Assembly (NCBI GenBank): GCA_049698695.1
Contig: JBAVYH010000206.1
Location: 24,161-88,160, forward strand
Direction of reading: 5' to 3'
From: Bog-375 sp049698695
GTDB taxonomy: Bacteria; Acidobacteriota; Terriglobia; Bryobacterales; Bryobacteraceae
Length of the DNA stretch: 64,000 nucleotides
The notes beneath the pieces are model-generated. The model was not told the DNA's origin and made no database searches. It was given only the letters and a program-made list of their open reading frames with translations. The position numbers and the translations under genes were made by a program. This document shows positions 9,810 through 17,473 of the stretch, one piece after another; the stretch's first letter is position 1, and every line of letters starts with the position of its first letter.

Positions 9810-10064
9810 TCATTCCGAACGATTGAAATCGTCTACAATTTTCTTGAAGTGTTCGTAATGCCCGTTCCGTATTGCCTCTGCGACATACTCCAGAAATCCG
9901 AACTGAGCCTGGGCTTCGAGTTCCCGACCTTGTTCGGCAAATTCCAGTCCCTTACGATTCAGGCGAACAGCCTTCTTGATACCGTCTCGTTCGTCAGGCG
10001 ATTTAACCTGAAGATTTTCCAACATCCGCTTCTGCGTATCGAACTCCAACTTCCAGTTGCTCAT
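9810..10064 (-). CDS. Small unknown charged protein
   Basis: 84 residues starting MSNWKLEF, rich in Lys, Glu and Gln and predicted mostly helical; not recognised. The frame is open further upstream, but this ATG is chosen because a perfect TATAAT (10071-10076 on the plus strand, reversed) lies exactly 6 nt before it, which would put the transcript start at the ATG. A CTGTCA-like -35 lies 16 nt further upstream. Confidence 0.5.
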   Translation of the reverse strand: MSNWKLEFDTQKRMLENLQVKSPDERDGIKKAVRLNRKGLEFAEQGRELEAQAQFGFLEYVAEAIRNGHYEHFKKIVDDFNRSE

Positions 10065-10098
10065 TCGTTCATTATAGGACTTCCGAAACGCCTGACAG
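10065..10098 (-). promoter_or_regulatory. Promoter of the 84-residue gene, leaderless layout
   Basis: TATAAT at 10071-10076 (minus strand) with CTGTCA at 10093-10098, spacer 16. The distance from the -10 box to the ATG is 6 nt. Confidence 0.45.
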
Positions 10099-10108
10099 CT
10101 TTCTGTGC

Positions 10109-10273
10109 GTGCTGGCGGCGTATTCTGGCGGCGGTTTCGCCTACGCAATCGGAGCCGCCGCCAAAAACAAGTCGGACAGTGAAATCTGGCAATGGGTTCC
10201 CGGTCGCCAGGGTTATACTAACCAGACCGGCAGGTTGAGGGATCGGGAGAAGTTTGTCCGTAGAGAATTCTGA
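10109..10273 (+). CDS. Possible small protein, 54 residues
   Basis: A GTG-started frame giving MLAAYSGGGFAYAIGAAAK, then a polar stretch containing IWQWVPGRQGYTNQTGR and a charged tail. The sequence looks like a real protein (a Gly/Ala-rich hydrophobic start, then a soluble motif rich in Trp and Gly) and not like a shadow of another gene. I do not recognise it, there is no obvious ribosome binding site, and the start is uncertain. Confidence 0.3.
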   Translation: MLAAYSGGGFAYAIGAAAKNKSDSEIWQWVPGRQGYTNQTGRLRDREKFVRREF

Positions 10274-10451
10274 AAAACGGGTCCTTTCCGCCAGGACGGG
10301 CAATGTGATTCCTGGCAGAAATTCCGCTTGCGTGAATCCAAATAGCTGAGCCGGTTGTCAATGCGGATGCGAATCTCGGTAGCTACTCTTTCGGGCACGC
10401 ATGCCATGTTGCACCGCACGGCATGATCGCATTGTTGTCTCGATCTGGCTG

Positions 10452-10457
10452 TATAAT
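10452..10457 (+). promoter_or_regulatory. TATAAT -10 box, leaderless layout
   Basis: A perfect TATAAT that ends 6 nt before the GTG at 10464. No convincing -35 is seen. Confidence 0.45.
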
Positions 10458-10463
10458 ACCGGC

Positions 10464-10955
10464 GTGGTGCATCTCGCCAGCCAACATTCACTTTTCGCTG
10501 CAATCGCCTTTTTGATTGCGCTGGTGGTCATCGTCAGATTCACCCACTTTCGATTCAAGCGATCCCAGAAGAGTTCATCGGTAGGCTCGGATTTCGATTC
10601 CGTCGTTCGGCTTACTGCGAGCCGTAAAACAGCGGACCCTTTCACGTACTGGCGTGACGAAATTTTCAGTATTGCTGAGAAGCACGGCTCGCCTGGGAAA
10701 GCTGCCCGTCAAATCGAGCGTTCAATCAATACCCTGGAGTTTAAGTCGCTAGAAGACGCCCAACTGAAAGCTCTGCACGAATACTGGATGGAGATGAGCG
10801 ATTGGTGTGGGAAGATCCGCATTGAATTGCACAGTCTGGACCCCGAGAGACGCTGGAGTCCGACTGAATGGACCCGGCTGTTCAACATGTTCGGTAGGGT
10901 GAATCTGCTTGTCCAGATTGCATGGTCCGAACGATGCCATCCTCGTTCGCATTGA
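10464..10955 (+). CDS. Unknown protein with one N-terminal membrane helix
   Basis: 163 residues from GTG. A single hydrophobic helix covers residues 9-25 (FAAIAFLIALVVIVRF), followed by a basic stretch and a soluble C-terminal domain rich in Trp and charged residues; not recognised. The frame extends to 10401, but the TATAAT at 10452-10457 would lie inside that longer form, so the GTG at 10464 is the better start. Convergent with the HNH gene, 21 nt apart. Confidence 0.5.
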   Translation: MVHLASQHSLFAAIAFLIALVVIVRFTHFRFKRSQKSSSVGSDFDSVVRLTASRKTADPFTYWRDEIFSIAEKHGSPGKAARQIERSINTLEFKSLEDAQLKALHEYWMEMSDWCGKIRIELHSLDPERRWSPTEWTRLFNMFGRVNLLVQIAWSERCHPRSH

Positions 10956-10976
10956 TGCTTGAACCTAAGAAAAGAA

Positions 10977-11474
10977 TCACCACATGTCCCGCAAGCGGGG
11001 TCGCTTGGCACCTTTTTGCAGGTTCGTTTTCTTCTCGACCACACGAAGATTATCGGTCGTATGGCTACCGCCTTTTGAAAACGGCCATACGTGGTCGATG
11101 TGATGCTTTTGCGGGTCGTATTTTTCGCCCTTCAGATCCCTTTCGATGACGGCCCGTCTTGTCGCTTTCGGGATAACTCTGGATCGCTTCTTAGCTTGCC
11201 ATTTTCCAAAAAAGATCATCGCCACGAACCCGGCTATGATTGGCTCCTGCGAAGGCAATAGATACGTTCGCAGACGCACCAAGATAAACACGACCATGAC
11301 CGAGCAGAAAACAATGATGGCTTTCAGTAGATTTCGCAGGAAGAGCCGTGCGCCTTCCCTTGCAAGGCGAAGTGCTCTGAGCCAATAAAGGCAAACAGCC
11401 GCCCCGACAATGAATATTACCCAGTCGGCGTTCGGAAGCCCTGTGATGCGAAACGGCGGTTGCATCAGCGCCAC
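10977..11474 (-). CDS. Membrane-anchored HNH endonuclease-like protein
   Basis: 165 residues. Three hydrophobic segments (about 18-32, 48-66 and 78-90) precede an HNH nuclease motif: H124, H125, D127 and H128 in HHIDHVWPFSKGG, then DNLRVV and an asparagine-containing N.QKGAK segment. The cysteine pairs of some HNH families are absent. The nuclease fold is expected to cut DNA using a metal ion. The anchor suggests it acts at the membrane, as in some defence or inter-bacterial toxin systems; that is inference. Start GTG, or ATG at 11465. It follows the 46-residue gene by 15 nt, so the two are probably co-transcribed. Confidence 0.7.
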   Translation of the reverse strand: MALMQPPFRITGLPNADWVIFIVGAAVCLYWLRALRLAREGARLFLRNLLKAIIVFCSVMVVFILVRLRTYLLPSQEPIIAGFVAMIFFGKWQAKKRSRVIPKATRRAVIERDLKGEKYDPQKHHIDHVWPFSKGGSHTTDNLRVVEKKTNLQKGAKRPRLRDMW

Positions 11475-11489
11475 CAGGGGAGCCGGAAA

Positions 11490-11630
11490 CTACTTGGCTT
11501 TCCGGGTGTATGCCTTGACCTTTGTTCCGCTCTTCTTTGTGTGCTTGGAAACCGCCTGTTTCTTGGGGGTCTTTTTCGTGGCGTTGCCAAGAGCGAAGGC
11601 ACCGATGAGCGGTAGTAGTGGAATTGGCAT
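11490..11630 (-). CDS. Small basic protein, 46 residues
   Basis: Starts MPIPLLPLIGAFALGNA and continues with a lysine-rich tail (KKTPKKQAVSKHTKKSG...). It has one short hydrophobic segment followed by a strongly basic region. Not recognised. It lies 12 nt after the upstream frame and 15 nt before the HNH gene, an operon-like spacing that is the main support for it. Confidence 0.4.
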   Translation of the reverse strand: MPIPLLPLIGAFALGNATKKTPKKQAVSKHTKKSGTKVKAYTRKAK

Positions 11631-11642
11631 ACTGGGTGAATT

Positions 11643-11957
11643 CTAGTATTTCTGGCTGGCTTCGTCAATGCTCTCTTTGAGCGCCAGTCTATCGAGAATC
11701 CGACAGCCAAATTGATACGCTACAAGCCGCCGTCGCTGGAGATGCTGCGTTTTCTGGGCGGGTGCCAAACGAAATGAGCGGCGCTGTGAGCTTTCTGGAG
11801 CCATGCTGGAAGGGACTGGCGTGGTGATGACGATGATTACAGTGGCTACGGTGATTACGTCTGCGAAGCGATTCTGCGGCTGAGACGAAAATGGCAGGGC
11901 CGCTACCGACCCTGCCATAAAACTGCCCCAAAACACACCCTCACTCCACGGAGGCAA
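11643..11957 (-). CDS. Unknown small protein with one hydrophobic segment
   Basis: 104 residues from TTG, or 91 from the ATG at 11918. A hydrophobic stretch VITVATVIIVITTPV is followed by a basic region and an acidic end, LKESIDEASQKY. Not recognised. It would be the first gene of the three-gene minus-strand set leading to the HNH protein. It begins 75 nt from the 3' end of tRNA-Phe. Confidence 0.35.
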   Translation of the reverse strand: MPPWSEGVFWGSFMAGSVAALPFSSQPQNRFADVITVATVIIVITTPVPSSMAPESSQRRSFRLAPAQKTQHLQRRRLVAYQFGCRILDRLALKESIDEASQKY

Positions 11958-12032
11958 ATCCGACGAGCCAAAAGTTTTGGAATGAATTGGAATGAAACTG
12001 CGTTTTGGAAGGTCCGTAAGTGCTTGAAAACA

Positions 12033-12108
12033 TGGTGGCCAGGGACGGAATCGAACCGCCGACGCCAGCCTTTTCAGGGCTGCGCTCTACCGACTGAGCT
12101 ACCTGGCC
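12033..12108 (-). tRNA. tRNA-Phe (GAA)
   Basis: A 76-nt cloverleaf on the minus strand. Acceptor GGCCAGG (12102-12108) pairs with CCTGGCC (12037-12043). The anticodon stem CAGCC/GGCTG encloses loop CTGAAAA with anticodon GAA. A GGTTCGATTCC T-loop is present, and the 3' CCA is encoded at 12033-12035. It borders the AT-richer accessory patch on its 3' side, the side where integrases usually insert. Confidence 0.96.
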
Positions 12109-12120
12109 ATGAGGAATTCC

Positions 12121-12150
12121 AGTGTAGCAACCGCGATGCCGCTCCTGCAA
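12121..12150 (-). promoter_or_regulatory. Promoter of tRNA-Phe
   Basis: TTGCAG at 12145-12150 and TACACT at 12121-12126 (minus strand), spacer 18, with the -10 box 12 nt before the tRNA 5' end. Confidence 0.6.
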
Positions 12151-12178
12151 CGCGCGGTCTCGTCTCGGGTCGCGGCTC

Positions 12179-12234
12179 TTGCGCCGGGCACAATCCCGGT
12201 ACACTCAAGAAGTAGGGTGTCCGACTTTTGTCGG
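12179..12234 (+). promoter_or_regulatory. Promoter region of the sigma/T2SS operon with an adjacent hairpin
   Basis: TTGCGC at 12179-12184 and TACACT at 12200-12205, spacer 15, shorter than ideal. Just downstream, CCGAC (12221-12225) and GTCGG (12230-12234) form a hairpin with a TTTT loop in the transcript leader. The hairpin may be a regulator site or a small repeat. Confidence 0.4.
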
Positions 12235-12266
12235 GCTGTGCGCGTCTACACACCAGGAGCCAAGGC

Positions 12267-12833
12267 TTGATCTTTCGGGCGGTCGAGGATGGCGATCTGA
12301 TTCGCCAGGCTGCCCGGGGCAACGTGGAGGCGTTCAACCTCCTTGTGTCCCGGTGGGAGAAGCGTGTCTACAATTATCTCCTGCGGCTGACCGCCAATCG
12401 TGAAGACGCTTTGGATTTGACGCAGGACGTGTTTCTGAAGGCGTACCAGAATCTTCGCAAGCTGGATGACGGGGCGCGATTCGCGCCGTGGCTGTATCGC
12501 ATCGCCCATAACGAGGCCTATTCCATGTTTCGCAAGCGAAGGCCGGAGAGCGATGTGGCGGATTTGCCGCCGGCGGCGACGGAGACCGGAATCGTGGTGG
12601 GGGGCAACTCGGTTTTTCCCATCGAATTGAGCCTGGCGGTGGCCAGCGCGCTGGAGCGGCTCTCGCCGGAACAGCGCGAGGCCGTGGCGCTGAAGATCTA
12701 CCAGGGGTTCAAATTCGAGGAAATGGCCGAGATTCTCTCCTGCCCGGTTTCCACCGTCAAAAGCCGCCTGTATACGGCGCTGGAACTGCTGAAGGTCGAG
12801 TTGGCTCCGATTGAGGCACGAGGTGTGTCATGA
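12267..12833 (+). CDS. ECF-type RNA polymerase sigma factor
   Basis: 188 residues. Region 2 includes the core-binding DLTQDVFLKAYQNL and the -10-recognition stretch ending FRKRRP. Region 4 has LSPEQREAVALKIYQGFKFEEMAEILSCPVSTVKSRLYTALELL, a helix-turn-helix for the -35 element. The start is taken as TTG because AGGAG at 12255-12259 is 7 nt before it; the longer frame from 12228 has no ribosome site. It overlaps the anti-sigma gene by ATGA, so the two are translationally coupled, and it heads the T2SS operon. Confidence 0.9.
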   Translation: MIFRAVEDGDLIRQAARGNVEAFNLLVSRWEKRVYNYLLRLTANREDALDLTQDVFLKAYQNLRKLDDGARFAPWLYRIAHNEAYSMFRKRRPESDVADLPPAATETGIVVGGNSVFPIELSLAVASALERLSPEQREAVALKIYQGFKFEEMAEILSCPVSTVKSRLYTALELLKVELAPIEARGVS

Positions 12834-13438
12834 GTTGCTCGCCATTCGATTTGAAGGATTACTTTTTCGAGGAGCTGGACGGCGCGGAGCGCAAACAAGT
12901 GGAAGCGCACGTCACCGGCTGCCACGCCTGCCGGGAGGAACTGAAGCGGCTGCGGCTGACCGGAACCACGCTCCTGAGCCTGCGGGAGGAAGAGATTCCG
13001 CGGCGGATCGCTTTTGTTTCCGACCAGATCTTTGAGCCCTCGCCCTGGCGGCGCTGGTGGAACGGGTTCTGGAACACGCCGGCACGGCTGGGCTTCGGCT
13101 CGGCGGCGCTGCTATCGGCGGCGCTGGTGGTGTTCGCACTGACCAGGCCGGCGCCGGTGTTGTACCGGCCGGTGCTATTGGGTCAAGTGCCGGTGGCGCA
13201 GACGGCGCAGGCGGCGCAGACGGTTCCCGACGCAGCCATTCAGGCGCGCATCGATCAGGCGGCCGACCGCGCGGTAGCGGCGCGCACCAAGGAGCTTGTC
13301 GCCGAGGTGACCGCCGAGCGGCAGAAACTGCTGCTGGTGGCGGCCGAGTTGGATTTTGCCGACAGGCGCGAACACGCCCGGCTGATGACGGCGGAAGAAT
13401 ACGGTCCGCCGCGGCAGCCGGCCGGGGAGGCGAAATGA
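12830..13438 (+). CDS. Zinc-finger anti-sigma factor, membrane-bound
   Basis: 202 residues. The ZAS motif is H27-x3-C31-x2-C34, which in this family binds zinc and holds the ECF sigma factor. One transmembrane helix lies near residues 88-105 (GFGSAALLSAALVVFALT), and the rest is an Ala/Arg/Glu-rich predicted coiled coil outside the membrane. The position directly after the sigma gene supports a sigma/anti-sigma pair. The signal sensed is unknown; control of the secretion genes behind it is an inference from gene order. Confidence 0.85.
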   Translation: MSCSPFDLKDYFFEELDGAERKQVEAHVTGCHACREELKRLRLTGTTLLSLREEEIPRRIAFVSDQIFEPSPWRRWWNGFWNTPARLGFGSAALLSAALVVFALTRPAPVLYRPVLLGQVPVAQTAQAAQTVPDAAIQARIDQAADRAVAARTKELVAEVTAERQKLLLVAAELDFADRREHARLMTAEEYGPPRQPAGEAK

Positions 13439-13995
13439 AACTCGTCCTTGCCATACTGCTGGCGATGGTCCCGATTTCAGCACAGGTGGCGCGGCCGGTT
13501 TCGACCGCCCGTGTGAGCGCCACCGTGCAAACTGCTCCGGCGCGCGTTTCGCTGGTCTCGCTGGCGACGCTCGCTCGCGGCTTCGACCGCGATCTGCGGA
13601 TGTTCGCGGTGACCGATCCGATCGACGTGCTGGGCAACACGCGCGGCATTTACCTGGATGGTTACGGCGCCGTGTTCACCACCGAGTTGAGCCCCATCCT
13701 GACGCCCCAGTTGAGCCCGTTCCGGCCCAACATCAGCGAACAGGAGAAGACGCAAGTCAGGCAGCGCAAGCTGGCCCGCCTTCCGGCCGTGGAGCGGCTG
13801 ATGAACGCCATGCTGCAAACCGCCGCCAAGGAGCTGGTCGCGGTGCCGGACGATCAGCAGATCGTGGTGGCGGTGAAGTTCCTCTATTTGCCTTACGAAG
13901 ACACCACCGGGCTGCCCGGCCAGATGGTGATGCAAGCGGCGCGGCGCACGATTTTGAGCGGGGCGCCGATTGAAGCCACGGTGAGCAACCAGTGA
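13435..13995 (+). CDS. Unknown exported protein within the T2SS operon
   Basis: 186 residues with a signal peptide (MKLVLAILLAMVPISAQ). The mature part has no motif I recognise; it contains DVLGNTRGIYLDGYGAVFTTEL and a charged helical middle. It overlaps the anti-sigma gene by 4 nt and gspE by 4 nt, so it is coupled to both. A periplasmic partner of the anti-sigma factor or the secreton is possible. Confidence 0.75.
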   Translation: MKLVLAILLAMVPISAQVARPVSTARVSATVQTAPARVSLVSLATLARGFDRDLRMFAVTDPIDVLGNTRGIYLDGYGAVFTTELSPILTPQLSPFRPNISEQEKTQVRQRKLARLPAVERLMNAMLQTAAKELVAVPDDQQIVVAVKFLYLPYEDTTGLPGQMVMQAARRTILSGAPIEATVSNQ

Positions 13996-15692
13996 CGCCC
14001 GAGCACCTCGCACCGCAGCCCCTCAGCGCAGCGCCCCCGATGGGCGTGCTGCGCTTTCAGCGGCTGGGCGAGATGCTGATTGAGCGCGGGAAGATCGAAG
14101 CCGAAGACCTGGAGCGCGCGCTCGAACTGCAGCGCGAGCGCGGCGACAAGCTGGGCAAGATCCTGGTGGACATGGGGCTGGTGGCGCAGCGCGACGTGCT
14201 GGCTGCGTTGAGCGAGCAGTTGGGCGTGCCGCTGATCGCGATTGACGGGCCGCCGGCTTCGGCGCCGGAAATCGAGGGGCTGTCGCACCGTTTCCTGCGG
14301 CAAGCGCGGGTTTTTCCGGCGGCACTGAACGGCTCGGTGCTGACGCTCGCCATGGCCGACCCGATGGACTTCGAAAGCGCGGCCGCGGTCCGCGCGTTTT
14401 CCGGCCTGGAGATTCAGACGGCGCTGGCGTCGGAGCAGGAAATCGTCGACGCGGTGGACAAGCATTACGCCGACGGCGAGCGCCAGGTGCTGACCGGCGT
14501 GGAGGACGAAGAGGCGCTGGCCGATCTGGAACACCTGCGCGATATGGCCAGCGAGGCGCCGGTGATCCGGCTGGTGAACGCCATGATCGCGGACGCGCTG
14601 GAGAAACGAGCGAGCGACATCCACATCGAACCGTTCGAGAAGGAATTTCGCGTGCGCTTCCGCGTGGACGGCGTGTTGTTCAACCAGGAAACGCCGCCGC
14701 GCGAGTTGAAGGCGGCTATCATTTCCCGCCTGAAACTGATGGCCAAGCTGAACATCGCGGAGCGGCGGCTGCCGCAGGACGGCCGCATCAAGATCAAGAT
14801 TCTGGGGCGCGAGGTGGACCTGCGCGTTTCCACGCTGCCGACGTTGTATGGCGAAAGCGTGGTGATGCGCCTGCTGGACCGCTCGGCGGGCGATTTTTTC
14901 GACCTGCGCCGGCTGGGCTTCGACGACCGCATGCTGCAGCAGATGGAACACTTCACCGGGCTGCCGCACGGCATTTTCCTGGTGACCGGGCCGACCGGCA
15001 GCGGGAAATCGACCACGCTTTATTCGGCGCTGAAGCGCATCAACCTTCCGGACAAGAAGATCATCACCATCGAAGACCCGGTGGAATACCAGATGGACGG
15101 CATCAACCAGATCCACGTCAATCCGCAGATCGGGCTGACGTTCGCCGCCGGGCTGCGGCACATTGTGCGGCAGGACCCGGACGTGATCATGGTGGGCGAA
15201 ATTCGCGACCGCGAGACCGCCGACATTGCCATCCGCGCCGCGCTCACCGGCCACCTGGTGTTCTCCACGCTGCACACCAACGACGCTCCCAGCGCCATCA
15301 CCCGCCTCACCGATATGGGGGTGGAGAACTACCTGCTGACCTCGTCGCTGGTGGCGGTGCTGGCGCAGCGGCTGGTGCGCGTCATCTGCAAGGATTGCAA
15401 GCGGCCGGCGGGAGAAGCGGTGGCGCCGGATGGCACGCGCGTGAGGAGCTACCGCGGAGCGGGCTGCTCGGCCTGCAACGGCACGGGCTACATTTCGCGC
15501 ATGGGTATCTTCGAGATGATGCAGCTCAGCGACGAGATTCGCGGATTGATCATGGAAAACGCCGACGCTTCGGTGCTGACGGAGGCGGCGCGGCGCGGCG
15601 GAATGCGAAACCTGCGCGAGGACGGCTGGCAAAAGGTGCGCGACGGCGTCACTACGGTGGAGGAAGTGATGCGCGTCACGCAGGAGCTCTAG
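13992..15692 (+). CDS. gspE: T2SS assembly ATPase GspE
   Basis: 566 residues. N-terminal MshEN/N1E-type domain (about 20-150), then the secretion ATPase with Walker A GPTGSGKST around residue 333, an Asp box, Walker B (MVGEIRDRETADIA) and a His box. A zinc-binding insert has C466, C469, C492 and C495. GspE hydrolyses ATP at the inner membrane to drive pseudopilus assembly. GTG start overlaps the previous stop. Confidence 0.95.
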   Translation: MTPEHLAPQPLSAAPPMGVLRFQRLGEMLIERGKIEAEDLERALELQRERGDKLGKILVDMGLVAQRDVLAALSEQLGVPLIAIDGPPASAPEIEGLSHRFLRQARVFPAALNGSVLTLAMADPMDFESAAAVRAFSGLEIQTALASEQEIVDAVDKHYADGERQVLTGVEDEEALADLEHLRDMASEAPVIRLVNAMIADALEKRASDIHIEPFEKEFRVRFRVDGVLFNQETPPRELKAAIISRLKLMAKLNIAERRLPQDGRIKIKILGREVDLRVSTLPTLYGESVVMRLLDRSAGDFFDLRRLGFDDRMLQQMEHFTGLPHGIFLVTGPTGSGKSTTLYSALKRINLPDKKIITIEDPVEYQMDGINQIHVNPQIGLTFAAGLRHIVRQDPDVIMVGEIRDRETADIAIRAALTGHLVFSTLHTNDAPSAITRLTDMGVENYLLTSSLVAVLAQRLVRVICKDCKRPAGEAVAPDGTRVRSYRGAGCSACNGTGYISRMGIFEMMQLSDEIRGLIMENADASVLTEAARRGGMRNLREDGWQKVRDGVTTVEEVMRVTQEL

Positions 15693-15710
15693 TGCGGATG
15701 CCGACTGAGA

Positions 15711-15801
15711 GGTGGGACAGACGATCGATCTTTGTCGTCTGTCAAGGTTGCGGGCTTTGGCGAACGATGACAGACCACGAAAGGCGATGGTCCGTCCTAC
15801 C
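15711..15801. repeat. Double-hairpin REP/BIME-like element between gspE and gspF
   Basis: First hairpin: GACAGACGA (15716-15724) and TCGTCTGTC (15735-15743), perfect 9-bp arms. Second: GACAGACCA (15769-15777) and TGGTCCGTC (15788-15796), 8 of 9 paired. The outer ends (GGTGGGACAG and GTCCTACC-like) are also roughly inverted. This is the usual shape of paired REP elements. It interrupts an operon whose genes otherwise overlap. Confidence 0.5.
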
Positions 15802-15813
15802 GGAAGCGAGCTG

Positions 15814-17028
15814 ATGGCGGCGACGTTCTTTTTCCGCGCGGTGGCATCGGATGGGAAGATCCGCACTGGAAGCCTGTCCGGCAACGACGAGAAGACGATC
15901 GCCCGCGAGCTGCGCAAACAGGGGCTGACGCCGGTTTATGTGGGCGCGACGCCCAAGAGCGCTTCGGTCGAAATCAAGCTGCCGAGTTTCGGCGGCCACA
16001 GGCGCAGCGACGTGCTCTTCTTCACCCAGGAGCTTTCCACGCTGCTCAACGCGGGCGTGCCGCTCGACCGGGCGCTTTCGATCACCGCCGAGCTGACCGA
16101 GCGGCCGCAGTTCCGCTTCATCGTGCTCGACGTGCTGCGTGTGCTGAAGGGCGGCCGTACGCTGGCCGACAGCCTGGCCACGCACGGCGAATATTTCTCC
16201 GATCTCTACATCAACATGGTGCGGGCGGGCGAAGCCTCGGGCGCCCTGGCCATCATCTTCTCCCGGCTGGCCGAGTTCGAACGCTCGCGCGACGATCTGC
16301 GCAACTTCATCGTCTCGGCGATGATCTATCCGGCGCTGCTGGCGGCGGTGGGCGCGGCTTCGGTGATCATCCTGCTCACCTTCGTGGTGCCGCGCTTCGC
16401 CATCATCTTCCAGGACGGGCATATGAAGATGCCCACGCCGACGCGCATCATGCTGGAAGTGAGCGACGTGGTCAAGACCTACGGCTGGTTCGCGCTGGCC
16501 GGCCTGGTGGCGGCCGTGATTATCTGGCGGGTCTACACGCGCACCGTGGCGGGCCGCTTGTGGTGGGACGGCGCGCGGCTGAAACTGCCGCTGCTGGGCG
16601 TGGCGCTGCTGAAGGCGGAGACGGCGCGGTTTGCGCGCGCCATGGCGACGCTGCTCGAAAACTCGGTTCCGCTGGTGCAGTCGATCGGGATCGGAGCGGC
16701 CACCCTGAACAACCGGATGATCGCCAATTCGCTGGCCGGGGTGGCCAATGGAGTGAAGCGCGGCGAGGGCATCGCGGTACCCACGCGCAAGGCGGGCGTC
16801 TTTCCGCCACTGGCCGCGCATCTGCTCACGGTGGGCGAGGAGACCGGGCGGCTGGACCAGATGTTTGCCCGCATGGCCGATATTTACGAAAATGAGACTC
16901 GGGCGGCCATCAGACGCTTCACCAGCATTTTCGAGCCAGTGGTGATTCTGGTGATGGGCGTGGTGGTCGGAGCTTTAATTCTGAGTATGCTGCTCGCGAT
17001 TACGAGCATCAACGACGTGCAGGTGTGA
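15814..17028 (+). CDS. gspF: T2SS inner-membrane platform protein GspF
   Basis: 404 residues, normal length. Two GspF repeats (about 70-195 and 275-395), each followed by hydrophobic segments; contains the typical FTQELSTLLNAGVPLDRAL and GEETGRLDQMF segments. GspF links the GspE ATPase to the pseudopilus. The ATG at 15814 is chosen because the protein then begins with the family-typical FFFRAVASDGKIRTG and a GGAAG lies 7 nt upstream; the longer frame runs into the repeat. Confidence 0.93.
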   Translation: MAATFFFRAVASDGKIRTGSLSGNDEKTIARELRKQGLTPVYVGATPKSASVEIKLPSFGGHRRSDVLFFTQELSTLLNAGVPLDRALSITAELTERPQFRFIVLDVLRVLKGGRTLADSLATHGEYFSDLYINMVRAGEASGALAIIFSRLAEFERSRDDLRNFIVSAMIYPALLAAVGAASVIILLTFVVPRFAIIFQDGHMKMPTPTRIMLEVSDVVKTYGWFALAGLVAAVIIWRVYTRTVAGRLWWDGARLKLPLLGVALLKAETARFARAMATLLENSVPLVQSIGIGAATLNNRMIANSLAGVANGVKRGEGIAVPTRKAGVFPPLAAHLLTVGEETGRLDQMFARMADIYENETRAAIRRFTSIFEPVVILVMGVVVGALILSMLLAITSINDVQV

Positions 17029-17029
17029 A

Positions 17030-17473
17030 ATGAAACAGACGGCAAAAAGGCGGGAGCGGGGCGAGGCCGGCGTCACCCTGATCGAAATGCTGGTAGTGGT
17101 GACGATTATCGGGCTGTTCGTGGCCCTGGTCGGCCCGCGGCTCTGGCAGAACGTGGACAAGGCGAAAATCACGGCGGCCCATGCGCAGATACAAGGTTTC
17201 ATGGGCGCGCTGGGCACTTACAAACTGGATAATGGGAACTTTCCCACCACCGAGCAGGGCCTGGCGGCGCTGCGCGTGAAACCCGCGGACGCGACCCAAT
17301 GGAACGGGCCGTATATGCCGCAGGAGATTCCGAAAGACCCGTGGGGCCACGATTGGGTGTACAAGTTCCCGGGCGACCACGGCGATGAGCCGGACATTAT
17401 CAGCTACGGCGCCGATGGGCAGCCCGGCGGCGACGGAGTCAATGCCGATATCGTCAGTTGGAAAAGCCAGTAA
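17030..17473 (+). CDS. gspG: Major pseudopilin GspG
   Basis: 147 residues. The prepilin peptidase site is G14/V15 with Glu at +5 (GVTLIEM), followed by the N-terminal hydrophobic helix. The C-terminal domain has the GspG hallmark TYKLDNG.FPTTEQGLAAL and the calcium-site-like DPWG..W.YKFPGDHG...DIISYGADG. It forms the shaft of the T2SS pseudopilus. Its last three quarters were copied into the chimeric gene at 17990. Confidence 0.95.
   Translation: MKQTAKRRERGEAGVTLIEMLVVVTIIGLFVALVGPRLWQNVDKAKITAAHAQIQGFMGALGTYKLDNGNFPTTEQGLAALRVKPADATQWNGPYMPQEIPKDPWGHDWVYKFPGDHGDEPDIISYGADGQPGGDGVNADIVSWKSQ

Noticed and set aside
12033..12108. tRNA-Phe as a proven attachment site
   Set aside because: I could not find a second copy of its 3' end near 8750-8900, and no integrase gene is present, so integration remains only a suggestion.
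13893..15917. 674-codon minus-strand frame opposite gspE
   Set aside because: Composition is His/Arg/Gln-rich as expected for an antisense shadow, with no family motif; gspE is certain.
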